DNA from: Lichenicola sp964242425
Lineage (GTDB): Bacteria; Pseudomonadota; Alphaproteobacteria; Acetobacterales; Acetobacteraceae
Direction: 5' to 3'
DNA: 14,789 bases
Assembly (NCBI GenBank): GCA_964242425.1
Contig: CAXTCK010000079.1
Location: 1-14,789 of the forward strand
Notes under the pieces: generated by a model
What the model was told of the DNA's origin: nothing
What the model saw: only the letters and a program-made list of their open reading frames with translations
The model's database searches: none
Program-made: the position numbers and the translations under genes
Shown here: positions 1-7,440 of the stretch, piece by piece
Numbering within the stretch: position 1 is the stretch's first letter
Layout of the letters: every line of letters begins with the position of its first letter

Positions 1-205
1 CCTCTGGTGCACCGGTTGTCGCGCCAGCGGCACAGCCGGGTAGCTACGTGCGGACGAGATAACCGCTGAAAGCATCTAAGCGGGAAACTTACCTCAAAAC
101 CAGGTCTCCCCGAGGGCCGTGATAGACCATCACGTCGATAGGCCAGGTGTATACGGGCAGCAATGTCCTCAGCTAACTGGTCCTAATCGCCCAATAGGCT
201 CAATC
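1..205 (+). rRNA. 23S ribosomal RNA, 3' end (partial)
   Basis: This is the last ~205 bases of the large-subunit rRNA; the rest lies left of the window. The string GATAACCGCTGAAAGCATCT (57-76) and the block CAGCTAACTGGTCCTAATCG (170-189) are hallmarks of domain VI and the 3' end of bacterial 23S. The 3' boundary near 205 is placed by alignment from memory with the E. coli end (GAGGCTTAACC matches AGGCTCAATC here) and could be off by a few bases. It is followed by 5S and tRNA-fMet, the normal alphaproteobacterial rrn order. Confidence 0.95.
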
Positions 206-344
206 GCCGCCGGCAGCCCCGAACAGGGTCTGCCCAAACCACATGCATAGAAATCATCCACAGCCGTCGTGCAGCCCGCTCGAACACCACACACCACGCA
301 CCAACCCCACACGTCCACACCACCCCCACACAGGGGAGATACGC

Positions 345-487
345 GGTGCCTTGGACGACCTGGTGGCCATGGCGGGGAATGATCCACCCGATCCCATCCC
401 GAACTCGGCCGTGAAAACCCCCAGCGCCTATGATACTGCGTCTCAAGACGCGGGAAAGTCGGTCGCCGCCAGGTCTTCCAAAGCACC
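345..487 (+). other. Extended precursor stem enclosing 5S rRNA
   Basis: Bases 345-363 can pair with 469-487 to form a 19-position helix with only two mismatches (C356 with T476, C350 with A482). The inner seven pairs are the mature 5S terminal helix. The outer part, GGTGC with GCACC and TTGGA with TCCAA, lies outside the mature RNA. Such flanking helices are known substrates for pre-5S processing by endoribonucleases. The pairing is read directly from the sequence; the processing role is inferred. Confidence 0.7.
357..475 (+). rRNA. rrf: 5S ribosomal RNA
   Basis: The 119-base gene is recognised by the terminal helix GACCTGG (357-363) pairing with CCAGGTC (469-475), and by the conserved internal blocks CCCGATCCCATCCCGAACTC (388-407) and GTGAAA (411-416). 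The length matches the usual 115-120 bases. It lies about 150 bases after 23S and 50 bases before tRNA-fMet in the same operon. The exact mature ends may differ by one or two bases, because complementarity continues outward into the precursor. Confidence 0.94.
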
Positions 488-525
488 CAACCCCAAGCAC
501 AAACCAAACCACACACCATCACCCA

Positions 526-602
<77 letters not shown>

Positions 603-896
603 GATCACCCTGCTCGTGCACAATCCCCGGTGGAAACGCCGGGGGCTCAACGTGTACGATGATAGCCGCGTTCAAGTGCTGCAAAGGCGGAGCGGACTGC
701 CCGATCGGTTAGGCCGCCAATTATAACTTATGAGTGTTTTTAGCTGCTTAACGTTCGCGTGTAGTCCTAGCCACCCGCTATCCGCCTCAAGCGGTTCGTC
801 ATAGGTTGTTGTGGATACGGTTCCTGCGACAGGCGGCGCCAGCCGGTTGCAGTCCGAGGTTCGCACGACGAGGTCCTCCAGCTTGACCGACATACC
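603..896. other. Intergenic stretch between tRNA-fMet and cyoA
   Basis: This is a 294-base gap with no convincing gene. It holds the hairpin at 624-645, a second possible stem (GGCGG 686-690 with CCGCC 714-718), and then a short AT-rich patch (719-745, with TATAAC at 722-727 and five T at 737-741) that stands out in GC-rich DNA. The patch could be a terminator tail or the -10 region of a cyo promoter. I cannot find a matching -35 box at proper spacing, so no promoter is called. Bases 746-896 show nothing recognisable and would form the cyo leader if transcription starts near the AT-rich patch. Confidence 0.4.
624..645 (+). terminator. GC-rich hairpin after the rRNA operon
   Basis: TCCCCGGTG (624-632) pairs with CGCCGGGGG (637-645) around a GAAA loop, giving nine continuous pairs with two G-T wobbles. 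It begins 21 bases after the tRNA-fMet CCA end, where an operon terminator or 3' processing barrier would be expected. No run of T follows, so it is not a canonical intrinsic terminator. Termination is inferred from position and stability. Confidence 0.45.
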
Positions 897-1868
897 TTGA
901 GGCGCGTCATTCGCCTTGCCGCGCCGACTCTCCCGTTGCTGTGCGGGGGGTGCATCCCGGCCCAGTTCTGGCTTCTGCACCCCCGCGGGCCGGTCGCAAG
1001 CGCCAGTCTCCAATCCTGGATCGTCGACACCGGGGCGACCTTTCTCGTTATCGGTCCCGCGACCATTCTGGTGATGTGGGCCATCTGGCGCTACCGCCGC
1101 GCAGGTGGAAAAGGCAACTACGTTCCCGGCTGGTCGCATTCCCTGCCGCTCGAGGCCACCTTCTGGGGAGCGCCCCTCGCCGTTGTCATAGCGCTCGGCT
1201 TTTATTCGGTGAAAGGCGCTTTCGACACCGATCCCGCTGGTCCGGGCGTGATGTCCAGCAGCGAAGACGCGAAGAAGCCGCCGGTGAACATCGACGTCAT
1301 CACCACCGACTGGCAGTGGCTGTTCATCTATCCCGACCGGCACATCGCGGTGTCCAACGAGCTCGTACTGCCGGTGCACACTCCGGTGCGGTTCCGCCTC
1401 ACCTCGTCCACCGTCGCCACCGACTTCTTCATCCCGCAGCTGGCGGGCCAGATCGACGTGATGCCCGGAATGCGGACCTGGCAGGGGCTGATCGCCAACC
1501 AGATCGGCACCTACGAGGGCTTCGCATCGGACTACAACGGCCCGGGCTTTTCCTGGATGCGGTTTGAAACCCGGATCGTCTCGCCGGACGACTTCCAGGC
1601 CTGGGAGAACGGGGTCGAGAAGACGACCCGGCACATGGACGAGGCCGCGTTCGTCCGCTTCGCCGTTCCGACGATCAACAAGTACAGCGTGACCGAGCAG
1701 TTCTCCAACGTGCAGGACGGCCTGTTCAACCACGTGGTGCAGGATGTGATGATGGGCAAGACCTATGTTACGCCCGCCAACATGACCCAGAAGAAGGCGC
1801 ACAAGGTGAACAACGGCCAACAGCCGACAGGTGCCCCGACCGATACCAGACAGGACGACGTGCAATGA
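897..1868 (+). CDS. cyoA: Ubiquinol oxidase bo3 subunit II (CyoA)
   Basis: CyoA is subunit II of the cytochrome bo3 quinol oxidase, which oxidises ubiquinol and reduces O2 at the inner membrane. The 323-residue product is close to the E. coli length (315). It begins with a lipoprotein signal (residues 1-18, LPLLCGGC, acylated Cys19). Two membrane helices follow (about 42-66 and 86-106), then a periplasmic cupredoxin domain (about 130-250) opening with DWQWLFIYPD and containing FFIPQLAGQID and YNGPGFSWMRF. The Cys/His/Met ligands of a CuA site are absent, as expected for a quinol rather than cytochrome c oxidase. The TTG start is chosen because no ATG or GTG precedes it in frame and the next candidates would destroy the signal peptide; the ribosome site is weak. 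The stop overlaps the cyoB start (ATGA). Confidence 0.96.
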   Translation: MRRVIRLAAPTLPLLCGGCIPAQFWLLHPRGPVASASLQSWIVDTGATFLVIGPATILVMWAIWRYRRAGGKGNYVPGWSHSLPLEATFWGAPLAVVIALGFYSVKGAFDTDPAGPGVMSSSEDAKKPPVNIDVITTDWQWLFIYPDRHIAVSNELVLPVHTPVRFRLTSSTVATDFFIPQLAGQIDVMPGMRTWQGLIANQIGTYEGFASDYNGPGFSWMRFETRIVSPDDFQAWENGVEKTTRHMDEAAFVRFAVPTINKYSVTEQFSNVQDGLFNHVVQDVMMGKTYVTPANMTQKKAHKVNNGQQPTGAPTDTRQDDVQ

Positions 1869-3955
1869 ACGAGGTCCAACAGCACTGGGACCCGATCTTC
1901 GGTCGCCTGACCCTGTCGCAGGTCCCGTATGACAACCTCGTCGTCGGCTTCGCCTTCATCTTCTCGGCGACGGTCGGCCTCCTCATCCTCGGGCTGCTCA
2001 CCTACTACCGCAAATGGGGCTACTTCTGGCGCGAGTGGCTGACCACCATCGACCACAAGCGCATCGGCATCATGTACGCCGTGGTCGGCACCGTGATGCT
2101 GTTCCGCGGCTTCGTCGACGCCATCATGATGCGCACGCAGCAAGCGATAGCAGTCGGCCCCAACTCGCCCGGCTACCTCGGCGCCGAGCACGGCTACCTG
2201 CCGCCCTACCACTACGACCAGATCTACGGGTCCCACGGGACCATCATGCTGATCTTCGCGGCAACGCCGCTGCTGGCCGGGTTCATGAACTTCCTGGTGC
2301 CGCTGCAGATCGGCGCGCGGGACATGGCGTTCCCCTACATCAACGCGCTCGCCTTCTGGCTCACCACCGTCGGCGCCGGCCTGACCATGCTGTCCCTGTT
2401 CCTGGGCGACTTCAGCCAAGCCGGCTGGGTGGGCCTGGCGCCGCTCACCGAGCTTTCCTACAGCCCGGATGTCGGCGTCGACTACTGGAGCTGGGCCATA
2501 CAGATAGGAAGCGTCGGCACCACGCTGGGGGCGGTGAACATCATCACCACCATCATCAAGATGCGCGCACCCGGCATGACCTGGATGCGCCTGCCCTTGT
2601 TCACCTGGACCTCGCTGACCACCAACGTGATCGGCCTCACGGCCTTTCCGGTGCTGGGCGTGGCGATCGGCCTGCTGAGCCTGGACCGCTACTTCAACAC
2701 CCACTTCTACACCACGGGCATGGGCGGCAACTTCATGCTCTACACCGACCTGTTCTGGATCTGGGGCCATCCGGAGGTGTACTTCATCATCCTGCCGTCC
2801 TGGGGCATCATGTCGGAGGTCATCCCGGCCTTCTCGCAGAAGAAGCTGTTCGGCTACCCCGTCATGGTGGCGGCGACGCTGAGCATCGGCTGCATCTCCT
2901 GGACCGTGTGGCTGCACCACTTCTTCACCATGGGCGCCGGCCCCATCGTCAACGGCTTCTACAGCGTGGCCACCATGCTGGTGGCGATCCCAACCGGTGT
3001 GAAGGTGTTCGACTGGGCGCTGACCATGGTGCGCGGCCGCGTGACCTTCCCCACCCCGATGCTGTGGGCGGTATCGGCGATCTTCATGCAGATCATCGGC
3101 GGCTGGACCGGCATGATGCTGGCGATCCCGGCGATCAACTACATGACCCATAACGGGGTGTTCGTGATCGCGCACTTCCATTGCGTGGTCATGGTCACCG
3201 TGTTCGCAGTGATCGGCGGCACCACCTTCTGGTTCCCCAAGGTGTTCGGCTTCACCCTGCACGAGCCGAGCGGCAAGTGGGTGTTCTGGCTGCTGGTCGG
3301 CGGCACCTTTATCGTGTTCACGGCCATGTTCATCCTCGGCCTGACCGGAATGCCGCGACGCCTCGCCTATGTGCCCTACCAGAGCTGGTGGCCGATCCTG
3401 GCGATCGAGGAGGTTGGCATATTCGTCGACATCGCCGCCCTCGGCGCCTTTGTCTACCAGATGTGGGTCAGCATACGTGACCGCGAGCTGAACAAGGCCG
3501 GACGAGATCCCTGGGGCACCAGCCGCAGCCTGGAATGGATGACCCATTCCCCGGTGCCGGCCTACAACTTCGCGGTGATCCCGCACATCAATGCCCGCGA
3601 CGAGTGGGCCTGGCGCCGGGACTACCGCCTGCACCACGTCATGCCGAACCAGTACAAGGACATCGAGTTGCCAGTGAACACGCCGGTGCCCATGTTCCTC
3701 GGCATCTGCGCCGCCGGGTTCGGCTTCGCCATGGTCTGGCGCGTCTGGTGGCTGGCGATCGCCTCGCTGCTGGCCATGATCGCCATCGTCTGCATCCGGT
3801 CGTTCGGCGGCAGCACCGGCACCACCATCCCGGCCGCCGAGGTCGAGCGCCTTGAGCGGCTCGCGGCACGGCCGTCACAAAGATCCAGGCCGGAGGAGGC
3901 GCTCCCCGAAGGCGTGGTGGTGTTCGGTCCCGGCAGCGGTGAGCACGCCCGATGA
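1865..3955 (+). CDS. cyoB: Ubiquinol oxidase bo3 subunit I (CyoB)
   Basis: This is the catalytic, proton-pumping haem-copper subunit of cytochrome bo3 (696 residues; E. coli has 663). By alignment with E. coli, the low-spin haem ligands are His124 and His439, the high-spin haem ligand is His437, and CuB is bound by His302, His351 and His352, with the cross-linked Tyr306. Proton-channel residues are present: Asp153 and Glu304 (D channel) and Lys380 (K channel). The quinol-site residues Arg81, Asp85, His116 and Gln119 are kept. HFHC replaces the HFHN of E. coli at 437-440. About 15 membrane helices are expected. An eight-residue insertion lies between the Asp85 and His116 regions, and the hydrophilic C-terminal tail is about 45 residues long. 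The ATG overlaps the cyoA stop by four bases, so translation is coupled. Confidence 0.98.
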   Translation: MNEVQQHWDPIFGRLTLSQVPYDNLVVGFAFIFSATVGLLILGLLTYYRKWGYFWREWLTTIDHKRIGIMYAVVGTVMLFRGFVDAIMMRTQQAIAVGPNSPGYLGAEHGYLPPYHYDQIYGSHGTIMLIFAATPLLAGFMNFLVPLQIGARDMAFPYINALAFWLTTVGAGLTMLSLFLGDFSQAGWVGLAPLTELSYSPDVGVDYWSWAIQIGSVGTTLGAVNIITTIIKMRAPGMTWMRLPLFTWTSLTTNVIGLTAFPVLGVAIGLLSLDRYFNTHFYTTGMGGNFMLYTDLFWIWGHPEVYFIILPSWGIMSEVIPAFSQKKLFGYPVMVAATLSIGCISWTVWLHHFFTMGAGPIVNGFYSVATMLVAIPTGVKVFDWALTMVRGRVTFPTPMLWAVSAIFMQIIGGWTGMMLAIPAINYMTHNGVFVIAHFHCVVMVTVFAVIGGTTFWFPKVFGFTLHEPSGKWVFWLLVGGTFIVFTAMFILGLTGMPRRLAYVPYQSWWPILAIEEVGIFVDIAALGAFVYQMWVSIRDRELNKAGRDPWGTSRSLEWMTHSPVPAYNFAVIPHINARDEWAWRRDYRLHHVMPNQYKDIELPVNTPVPMFLGICAAGFGFAMVWRVWWLAIASLLAMIAIVCIRSFGGSTGTTIPAAEVERLERLAARPSQRSRPEEALPEGVVVFGPGSGEHAR

Positions 3956-4587
3956 TCGCGGGCCTGCACGACGAGCCGCCCGGCCCGAACACCGTGCTGT
4001 GGGCGGACATCGACCACGAGCACGACATGATGAGCACGCGCATGCTGGGCTTCTGGCTCTACATGCTGAGCGACTCGCTGATCTTCGCCGCCCTGTTCGC
4101 CGCCTACGCGGTGCTGAGCTACCCCACCAGCTTCATGGGCGGCCCCACGCCGCGTGACGTGGCCTCGCCGCTCTACGGCTACCTTGAAACGATCGTGCTG
4201 TTCACCAGCGTGTTCGCCTACGGCATGGTCATGGTCAAGCTGCGGCATGACCTGCCGCGCGCGGCGATCGGCTGGCTCCTGGCATCGTTCGGGATCGGGG
4301 TGTTCTTCATCGGCATGGAAACCCACGAGCTGTGGGACGTGGCTTTGGCCGGCGGCTCGCCGCAGCGGAGCGGCTTCCTGTCGGTGTTCTGGGTCGTGGT
4401 GGTGGCGCACGGCGTCCACCTGCTGTTCGGCCTGCTGTGGATGCTGGTGATGGTGGCGCAGATCGCACGCGACGGCTTCACCCAGCTGGTCACCTACCGG
4501 CTTGCGAACCTCAAGGTGTACTGGCTGTACCAGGGGCTGATCTGGACCTTCGTCTACACCTTCGTCTACCTGCGGGGATCGATCTGA
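3952..4587 (+). CDS. cyoC: Ubiquinol oxidase bo3 subunit III (CyoC)
   Basis: CyoC is an integral membrane subunit of the bo3 oxidase (COX3 family), needed for assembly and stability rather than catalysis. It has 211 residues (E. coli 204) with five hydrophobic segments near 33-55, 75-96, 103-122, 143-168 and 186-207, the layout of bacterial quinol oxidase subunit III. Family features are FWLYMLSDSLIFAALFAAYAVL in helix 1 region (residues 34-55, given here by its start and end), GMETHELW near 121-128 and VAHGVHLLFGLLW near 151-163. The start ATG overlaps the cyoB stop by four bases, and the stop overlaps the cyoD start by one base. Confidence 0.96.
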   Translation: MIAGLHDEPPGPNTVLWADIDHEHDMMSTRMLGFWLYMLSDSLIFAALFAAYAVLSYPTSFMGGPTPRDVASPLYGYLETIVLFTSVFAYGMVMVKLRHDLPRAAIGWLLASFGIGVFFIGMETHELWDVALAGGSPQRSGFLSVFWVVVVAHGVHLLFGLLWMLVMVAQIARDGFTQLVTYRLANLKVYWLYQGLIWTFVYTFVYLRGSI

Positions 4588-4931
4588 TGATGGACTTCGA
4601 CAACACGAAGCCCTGGGAGCATCCCGAGGTCAGCCTGTCCAGTGCCCGCAAGTACTTCGTCGGCTACGTGCTGACGCTGGCTCTGCTCGGCATATCGCTG
4701 ATCCTGGTTCGCGAACACGCGATGACGCCGTTCAACCTCCTGGCCACCATCTCCGTCCTCGCCTTCCTCACCACGGTGGCCAAGCTGGTCTTCCTGTTCC
4801 ACCTGGACTTTTCCGAGACCCAGCGCTGGAACACGCTGACGCTGATGCTGAACGTGCCGTTGCTGATCCTGTCGGTCGGGCTCACCTCGTGGATGTTCCA
4901 GGTGCTGTTCCGGCGCGTCATGATGCACTAG
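4587..4931 (+). CDS. cyoD: Ubiquinol oxidase bo3 subunit IV (CyoD)
   Basis: CyoD is the small fourth subunit of the bo3 oxidase, 114 residues (E. coli 109), with three predicted membrane helices at about 23-43, 50-73 and 85-108. A soluble N-terminus precedes helix 1 (KYFVGYVLTLALLGI), and the loop FHLDFSETQRWN is typical of CyoD. The start is the ATG at 4587, whose A is the last base of the cyoC stop; a second ATG follows at once at 4590 and cannot be excluded. This is the last gene of the operon: no haem O synthase (cyoE) follows, so haem O must come from an enzyme encoded elsewhere. Confidence 0.94.
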   Translation: MMDFDNTKPWEHPEVSLSSARKYFVGYVLTLALLGISLILVREHAMTPFNLLATISVLAFLTTVAKLVFLFHLDFSETQRWNTLTLMLNVPLLILSVGLTSWMFQVLFRRVMMH

Positions 4932-4980
4932 GCGGCGAGCCTCGCGGACGCCTCCGGACAAGACAGGCTGCCGCGGCGCT

Positions 4981-5652
4981 TCAGTCGCGCCCGGCACAGT
5001 TTCCGACCGAGTTGGCTTGCAGAAGCGTCAGAAGCTCGGCGCGGCCCTCGGCCTCGACGAAGCCGAGCAGAACCGCAGCCGCCGCGGCGCGGGCACATCC
5101 AGCCAGCATCCGGTCCGCGATCTCGCCCGCTGTCCAGAACGATAGCACGCCGCGAAATGCGGCGGCGAGCTGGTCGGGAAGCACAGCCAGCGCCAGGGAT
5201 CGGGTTGCGGCGGCGAGTCCGGCGCCGGCGCCGAGCGCCTCGGCCCACAGCATGCTTGAACGCGAGGACACGGCGTCGGGCTCGTCGTGTGGCGCACCGA
5301 TCACGGCCATGACGGCACGATTGACAGTGGGTGCGCCCAGCATGGCCGCCGCCGCGATGTCGACCGCCGCGAGGACTCGTCCGGCCGCTGCTTCCGGAAG
5401 CGTTGCTTGCGCAAGCCGATCATGCATGACGTCGATGCGGCGCGCCGACAGCGCCAGCATGATCGCCGCCTTGCTGCCGAAGTGGTTGAAGGGCGTCGCG
5501 AAGCTGGTTCCCGCTTCTTTGGTGAGCTCCCGCATCGAGAAGGCGCCGCCGCCCTGTCCGAGCAGGCGCTCGGCCGCGTCCAGGATGCGCTCACGCGTAG
5601 CTCGCCCGGGTCGTTCAGGCCGGAACTTGTCCTGGAACTCGTCATGGACCAT
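4981..5652 (-). CDS. TetR-family transcriptional repressor
   Basis: This is a 223-residue one-component regulator. The N-terminal TetR DNA-binding domain covers about residues 17-64 (ATRERILDAAERLL, then the turn and recognition helix around AGTSFATPFNHFGSKAAIM). The rest is an alanine-rich, all-helical ligand-binding and dimerisation domain with no recognisable ligand signature. The gene diverges from the SDR gene at 5703 across 50 bases containing an 18-bp palindrome that ends five bases before this start codon, so it probably represses both itself and the SDR. No Shine-Dalgarno sequence precedes the ATG, and transcription starting inside the palindrome would give a very short leader. The inducer is unknown. 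It converges on the end of the cyo operon with a 49-base gap. Confidence 0.9.
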   Translation of the reverse strand: MVHDEFQDKFRPERPGRATRERILDAAERLLGQGGGAFSMRELTKEAGTSFATPFNHFGSKAAIMLALSARRIDVMHDRLAQATLPEAAAGRVLAAVDIAAAAMLGAPTVNRAVMAVIGAPHDEPDAVSSRSSMLWAEALGAGAGLAAATRSLALAVLPDQLAAAFRGVLSFWTAGEIADRMLAGCARAAAAAVLLGFVEAEGRAELLTLLQANSVGNCAGRD

Positions 5653-5657
5653 GAAGG

Positions 5658-5675
5658 TTTATATCATGATATAAA
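5658..5675. promoter_or_regulatory. Perfect 18-bp palindrome, likely TetR operator
   Basis: TTTATATCATGATATAAA equals its own reverse complement over all 18 bases. It is entirely A/T apart from the C and G at the centre, in otherwise GC-rich DNA. It sits between the divergent TetR and SDR starts, five bases from the TetR ATG and 27 from the SDR ATG. Its length and symmetry suit a TetR-family dimer site. TATAAA-like -10 sequences fall within it on both strands, so binding would block both promoters. The palindrome is seen directly; the binding protein is inferred from position. Confidence 0.8.
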
Positions 5676-5702
5676 TCAGCCAGTCGCTCCAGCGAGGCAT
5701 GC

Positions 5703-6536
5703 ATGACACAACTCAGAACCTTTCTCATCACCGGCGTCAGCTCCGGCCTCGGACGAGCTTTCGCCGCGGCCGCCCTGTCCGACGGCCATCGCGTGATCGG
5801 CACCGTGCGCCGTCCGGAGGATGCGCAGGCTTTTGCGGCGTCCAGGCATGCTTATCCACTCCTGCTGGATGTGACGGACTATGCGGCACTTCCGGAAGCC
5901 GTTCGACATGCCGAGCGGGAAGCCGGGCCGGTCGACGTGCTGGTCAACAATGCTGGCTACGGCCAGGAAGGCATCCTCGAGGAATCGAGCCTCGACGACC
6001 TGCAGCGTCAGTTCGCGGCCAACGTGTTCGGGCCGGTGGCGATGATCAAGGCGGTGCTGCCGGGCATGCGCGAGCGGCGGCGCGGCCACATCATCAACGT
6101 CACCTCCATGGGCGGCTTCATCACCATGCCGGGCATCAGCTTCTACTGCGGCAGCAAGTTCGCGCTGGAGGGCATCTCGGAGTCGCTGGGCAAGGAACTG
6201 GCGCCGTTCGGCATCCACGTCACCGCGCTGGCGCCCGGCCAGTTTCGCACCGACTGGGCGGGACGCTCGATGGCTCGCGCGCCGCGCAGCATCGGCGACT
6301 ACGACGCGGTCATGGATCCGATACGCACGGCGCGGCAGAACAGGAGCGGCAACCAGCCCGGGGATCCCGACAAGGCGGCGCAGGCCCTGCTCCGGCTGGT
6401 TGAAGCCCGGAACCCGCCGACGCGCCTGTTCCTCGGTGAGGATGCGCTCGACCTCGTGACGCGGAAGCTCGACCAGATGAAGACGGAAATCGCGGCATGG
6501 GACACCCTGTCGCGCTCGACCGCATTTGCCTCGTGA
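5703..6536 (+). CDS. SDR-family NAD(P)-dependent oxidoreductase
   Basis: This 277-residue classical short-chain dehydrogenase/reductase has the nucleotide motif TGVSSGLG (10-17), NNAG (82-85), catalytic Ser135 (NVTSMGG) and YxxxK as Tyr148/Lys152 (YCGSK). The basic pair Arg36-Arg37 after the second strand favours NADP(H). The overall pattern resembles the 17beta-hydroxysteroid-dehydrogenase-like SDR group common in bacteria, but the substrate cannot be read from sequence. The chosen ATG has GAGG five bases upstream; another ATG at 5699 is out of frame. The gene is divergent from the TetR repressor and probably controlled by it through the palindrome, which fits an inducible carbonyl or alcohol detoxification role. 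That role is inference. Confidence 0.92.
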   Translation: MTQLRTFLITGVSSGLGRAFAAAALSDGHRVIGTVRRPEDAQAFAASRHAYPLLLDVTDYAALPEAVRHAEREAGPVDVLVNNAGYGQEGILEESSLDDLQRQFAANVFGPVAMIKAVLPGMRERRRGHIINVTSMGGFITMPGISFYCGSKFALEGISESLGKELAPFGIHVTALAPGQFRTDWAGRSMARAPRSIGDYDAVMDPIRTARQNRSGNQPGDPDKAAQALLRLVEARNPPTRLFLGEDALDLVTRKLDQMKTEIAAWDTLSRSTAFAS

Positions 6537-6638
6537 CCCGGCAAGCGCGCGTGTGCTGAAGCGAAACGACAGGACGGCATCGGCCTGACACCGCCGCTGA
6601 CGACCCGGCGGCTTCCGGGCCGTCGACGGACCGTACGC

Positions 6639-7409
6639 CTACTGCGCCAGGTAGCCGCCGTCCACCGGCAGCACCGCGCCGGTGATGAACGAGGCATCGT
6701 CGGAGGCCAGGAACAGGATCGCCTGCGCCACCTCCATCGGGCTGCCGAGGCGCGCCATCGGATGCATCGCCTTGACACCCGAGATGTACTCGTCCGACAG
6801 CTTCTTGACCGCCTCGGTGGTGATGGTGCCGGGTGCCACCGCGTTGACCCGGATGCCGCGTGTCGCGAGCTCCACCGCCAGGTGCTTGGTGATGCCGGAC
6901 GCCACGAACTTGGCCGGGCCATACACCGCCTGGCTCTTCTGCCCGGCCTCGCCGGAAATCGAGGACAGGCAGACGATCGCGCCGCCGCCCGACTTCAGCA
7001 TCGCCTCTGCGGCGAACTTGCAGGTGAGGAACATGCCGCGCCCGTCGATCGCCATGACGTGGTCGAAATCCTCCGCCGTCGCGGTCAACAGGTCGAGCTC
7101 GGGAATGATGCCGGCATTGGCCACCAGGATGTCCACGCGGCCGAAGCCGTTCACCGCCTCGGCGATCATCGCCTTCGCGTCGTCGTTGCTGGACACGTCG
7201 CCCACCACGGCGCGCGCTTCCGCACCCGAACCGGCGATCAGGCCGCGCACCTCTTCCAGACGCGCCGCGTCGATGTCGGTGATCACCACCCGGGCGCCTT
7301 CGGCCGCGAACAACAGCGCGGTGGCGCGTCCGATGCCGTTGGAGGCACCCGTGACCACCGCGACCTTGTTCTGCAGGCGGCCACGGCCGGCGGGAAGGGC
7401 TTCGCTCAT
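6639..7409 (-). CDS. Classical SDR dehydrogenase, last gene of the sugar ABC operon
   Basis: This 256-residue SDR has TGASNGIG (20-27), Asp45 at the end of the second strand (favouring NAD+), NAG (98-100), catalytic Ser149/Ser150 region (CLSSISG), and Tyr163/Lys167 (YGPAK). The C-terminal PVDGGYL is the standard ending of FabG-like and sugar dehydrogenases. It is 31 bases downstream of the permease gene on the same strand, with GGAG upstream of the start, so it is probably co-transcribed with the importer. That context suggests oxidation of the imported sugar (aldose to lactone, or polyol to ketose) rather than fatty acid synthesis. The substrate is not recognisable from sequence. Confidence 0.92.
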   Translation of the reverse strand: MSEALPAGRGRLQNKVAVVTGASNGIGRATALLFAAEGARVVITDIDAARLEEVRGLIAGSGAEARAVVGDVSSNDDAKAMIAEAVNGFGRVDILVANAGIIPELDLLTATAEDFDHVMAIDGRGMFLTCKFAAEAMLKSGGGAIVCLSSISGEAGQKSQAVYGPAKFVASGITKHLAVELATRGIRVNAVAPGTITTEAVKKLSDEYISGVKAMHPMARLGSPMEVAQAILFLASDDASFITGAVLPVDGGYLAQ

Positions 7410-7440
7410 GACGGGATGCTCCGGGTTGCAGGATGCGGCA

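Noticed and set aside
659..712. Tiny plus-strand frame of 17 codons with three Cys in the tRNA-cyoA gap
   Set aside because: No ribosome-binding site, no recognisable similarity and a length easily reached by chance.
1763..3637. Long open frame (over 600 codons) on the minus strand opposite cyoB
   Set aside because: It lies wholly antisense to an unmistakable CyoB. Its product is His/Asp/Gly/Gln-rich without domains, which is the usual mirror of a GC-rich gene with G/C in third positions.
6604..6619. Hairpin CCCGG with CCGGG between the two convergent SDR genes as terminator
   Set aside because: Only five pairs and no T run on either strand; such stems are expected by chance in GC-rich DNA.
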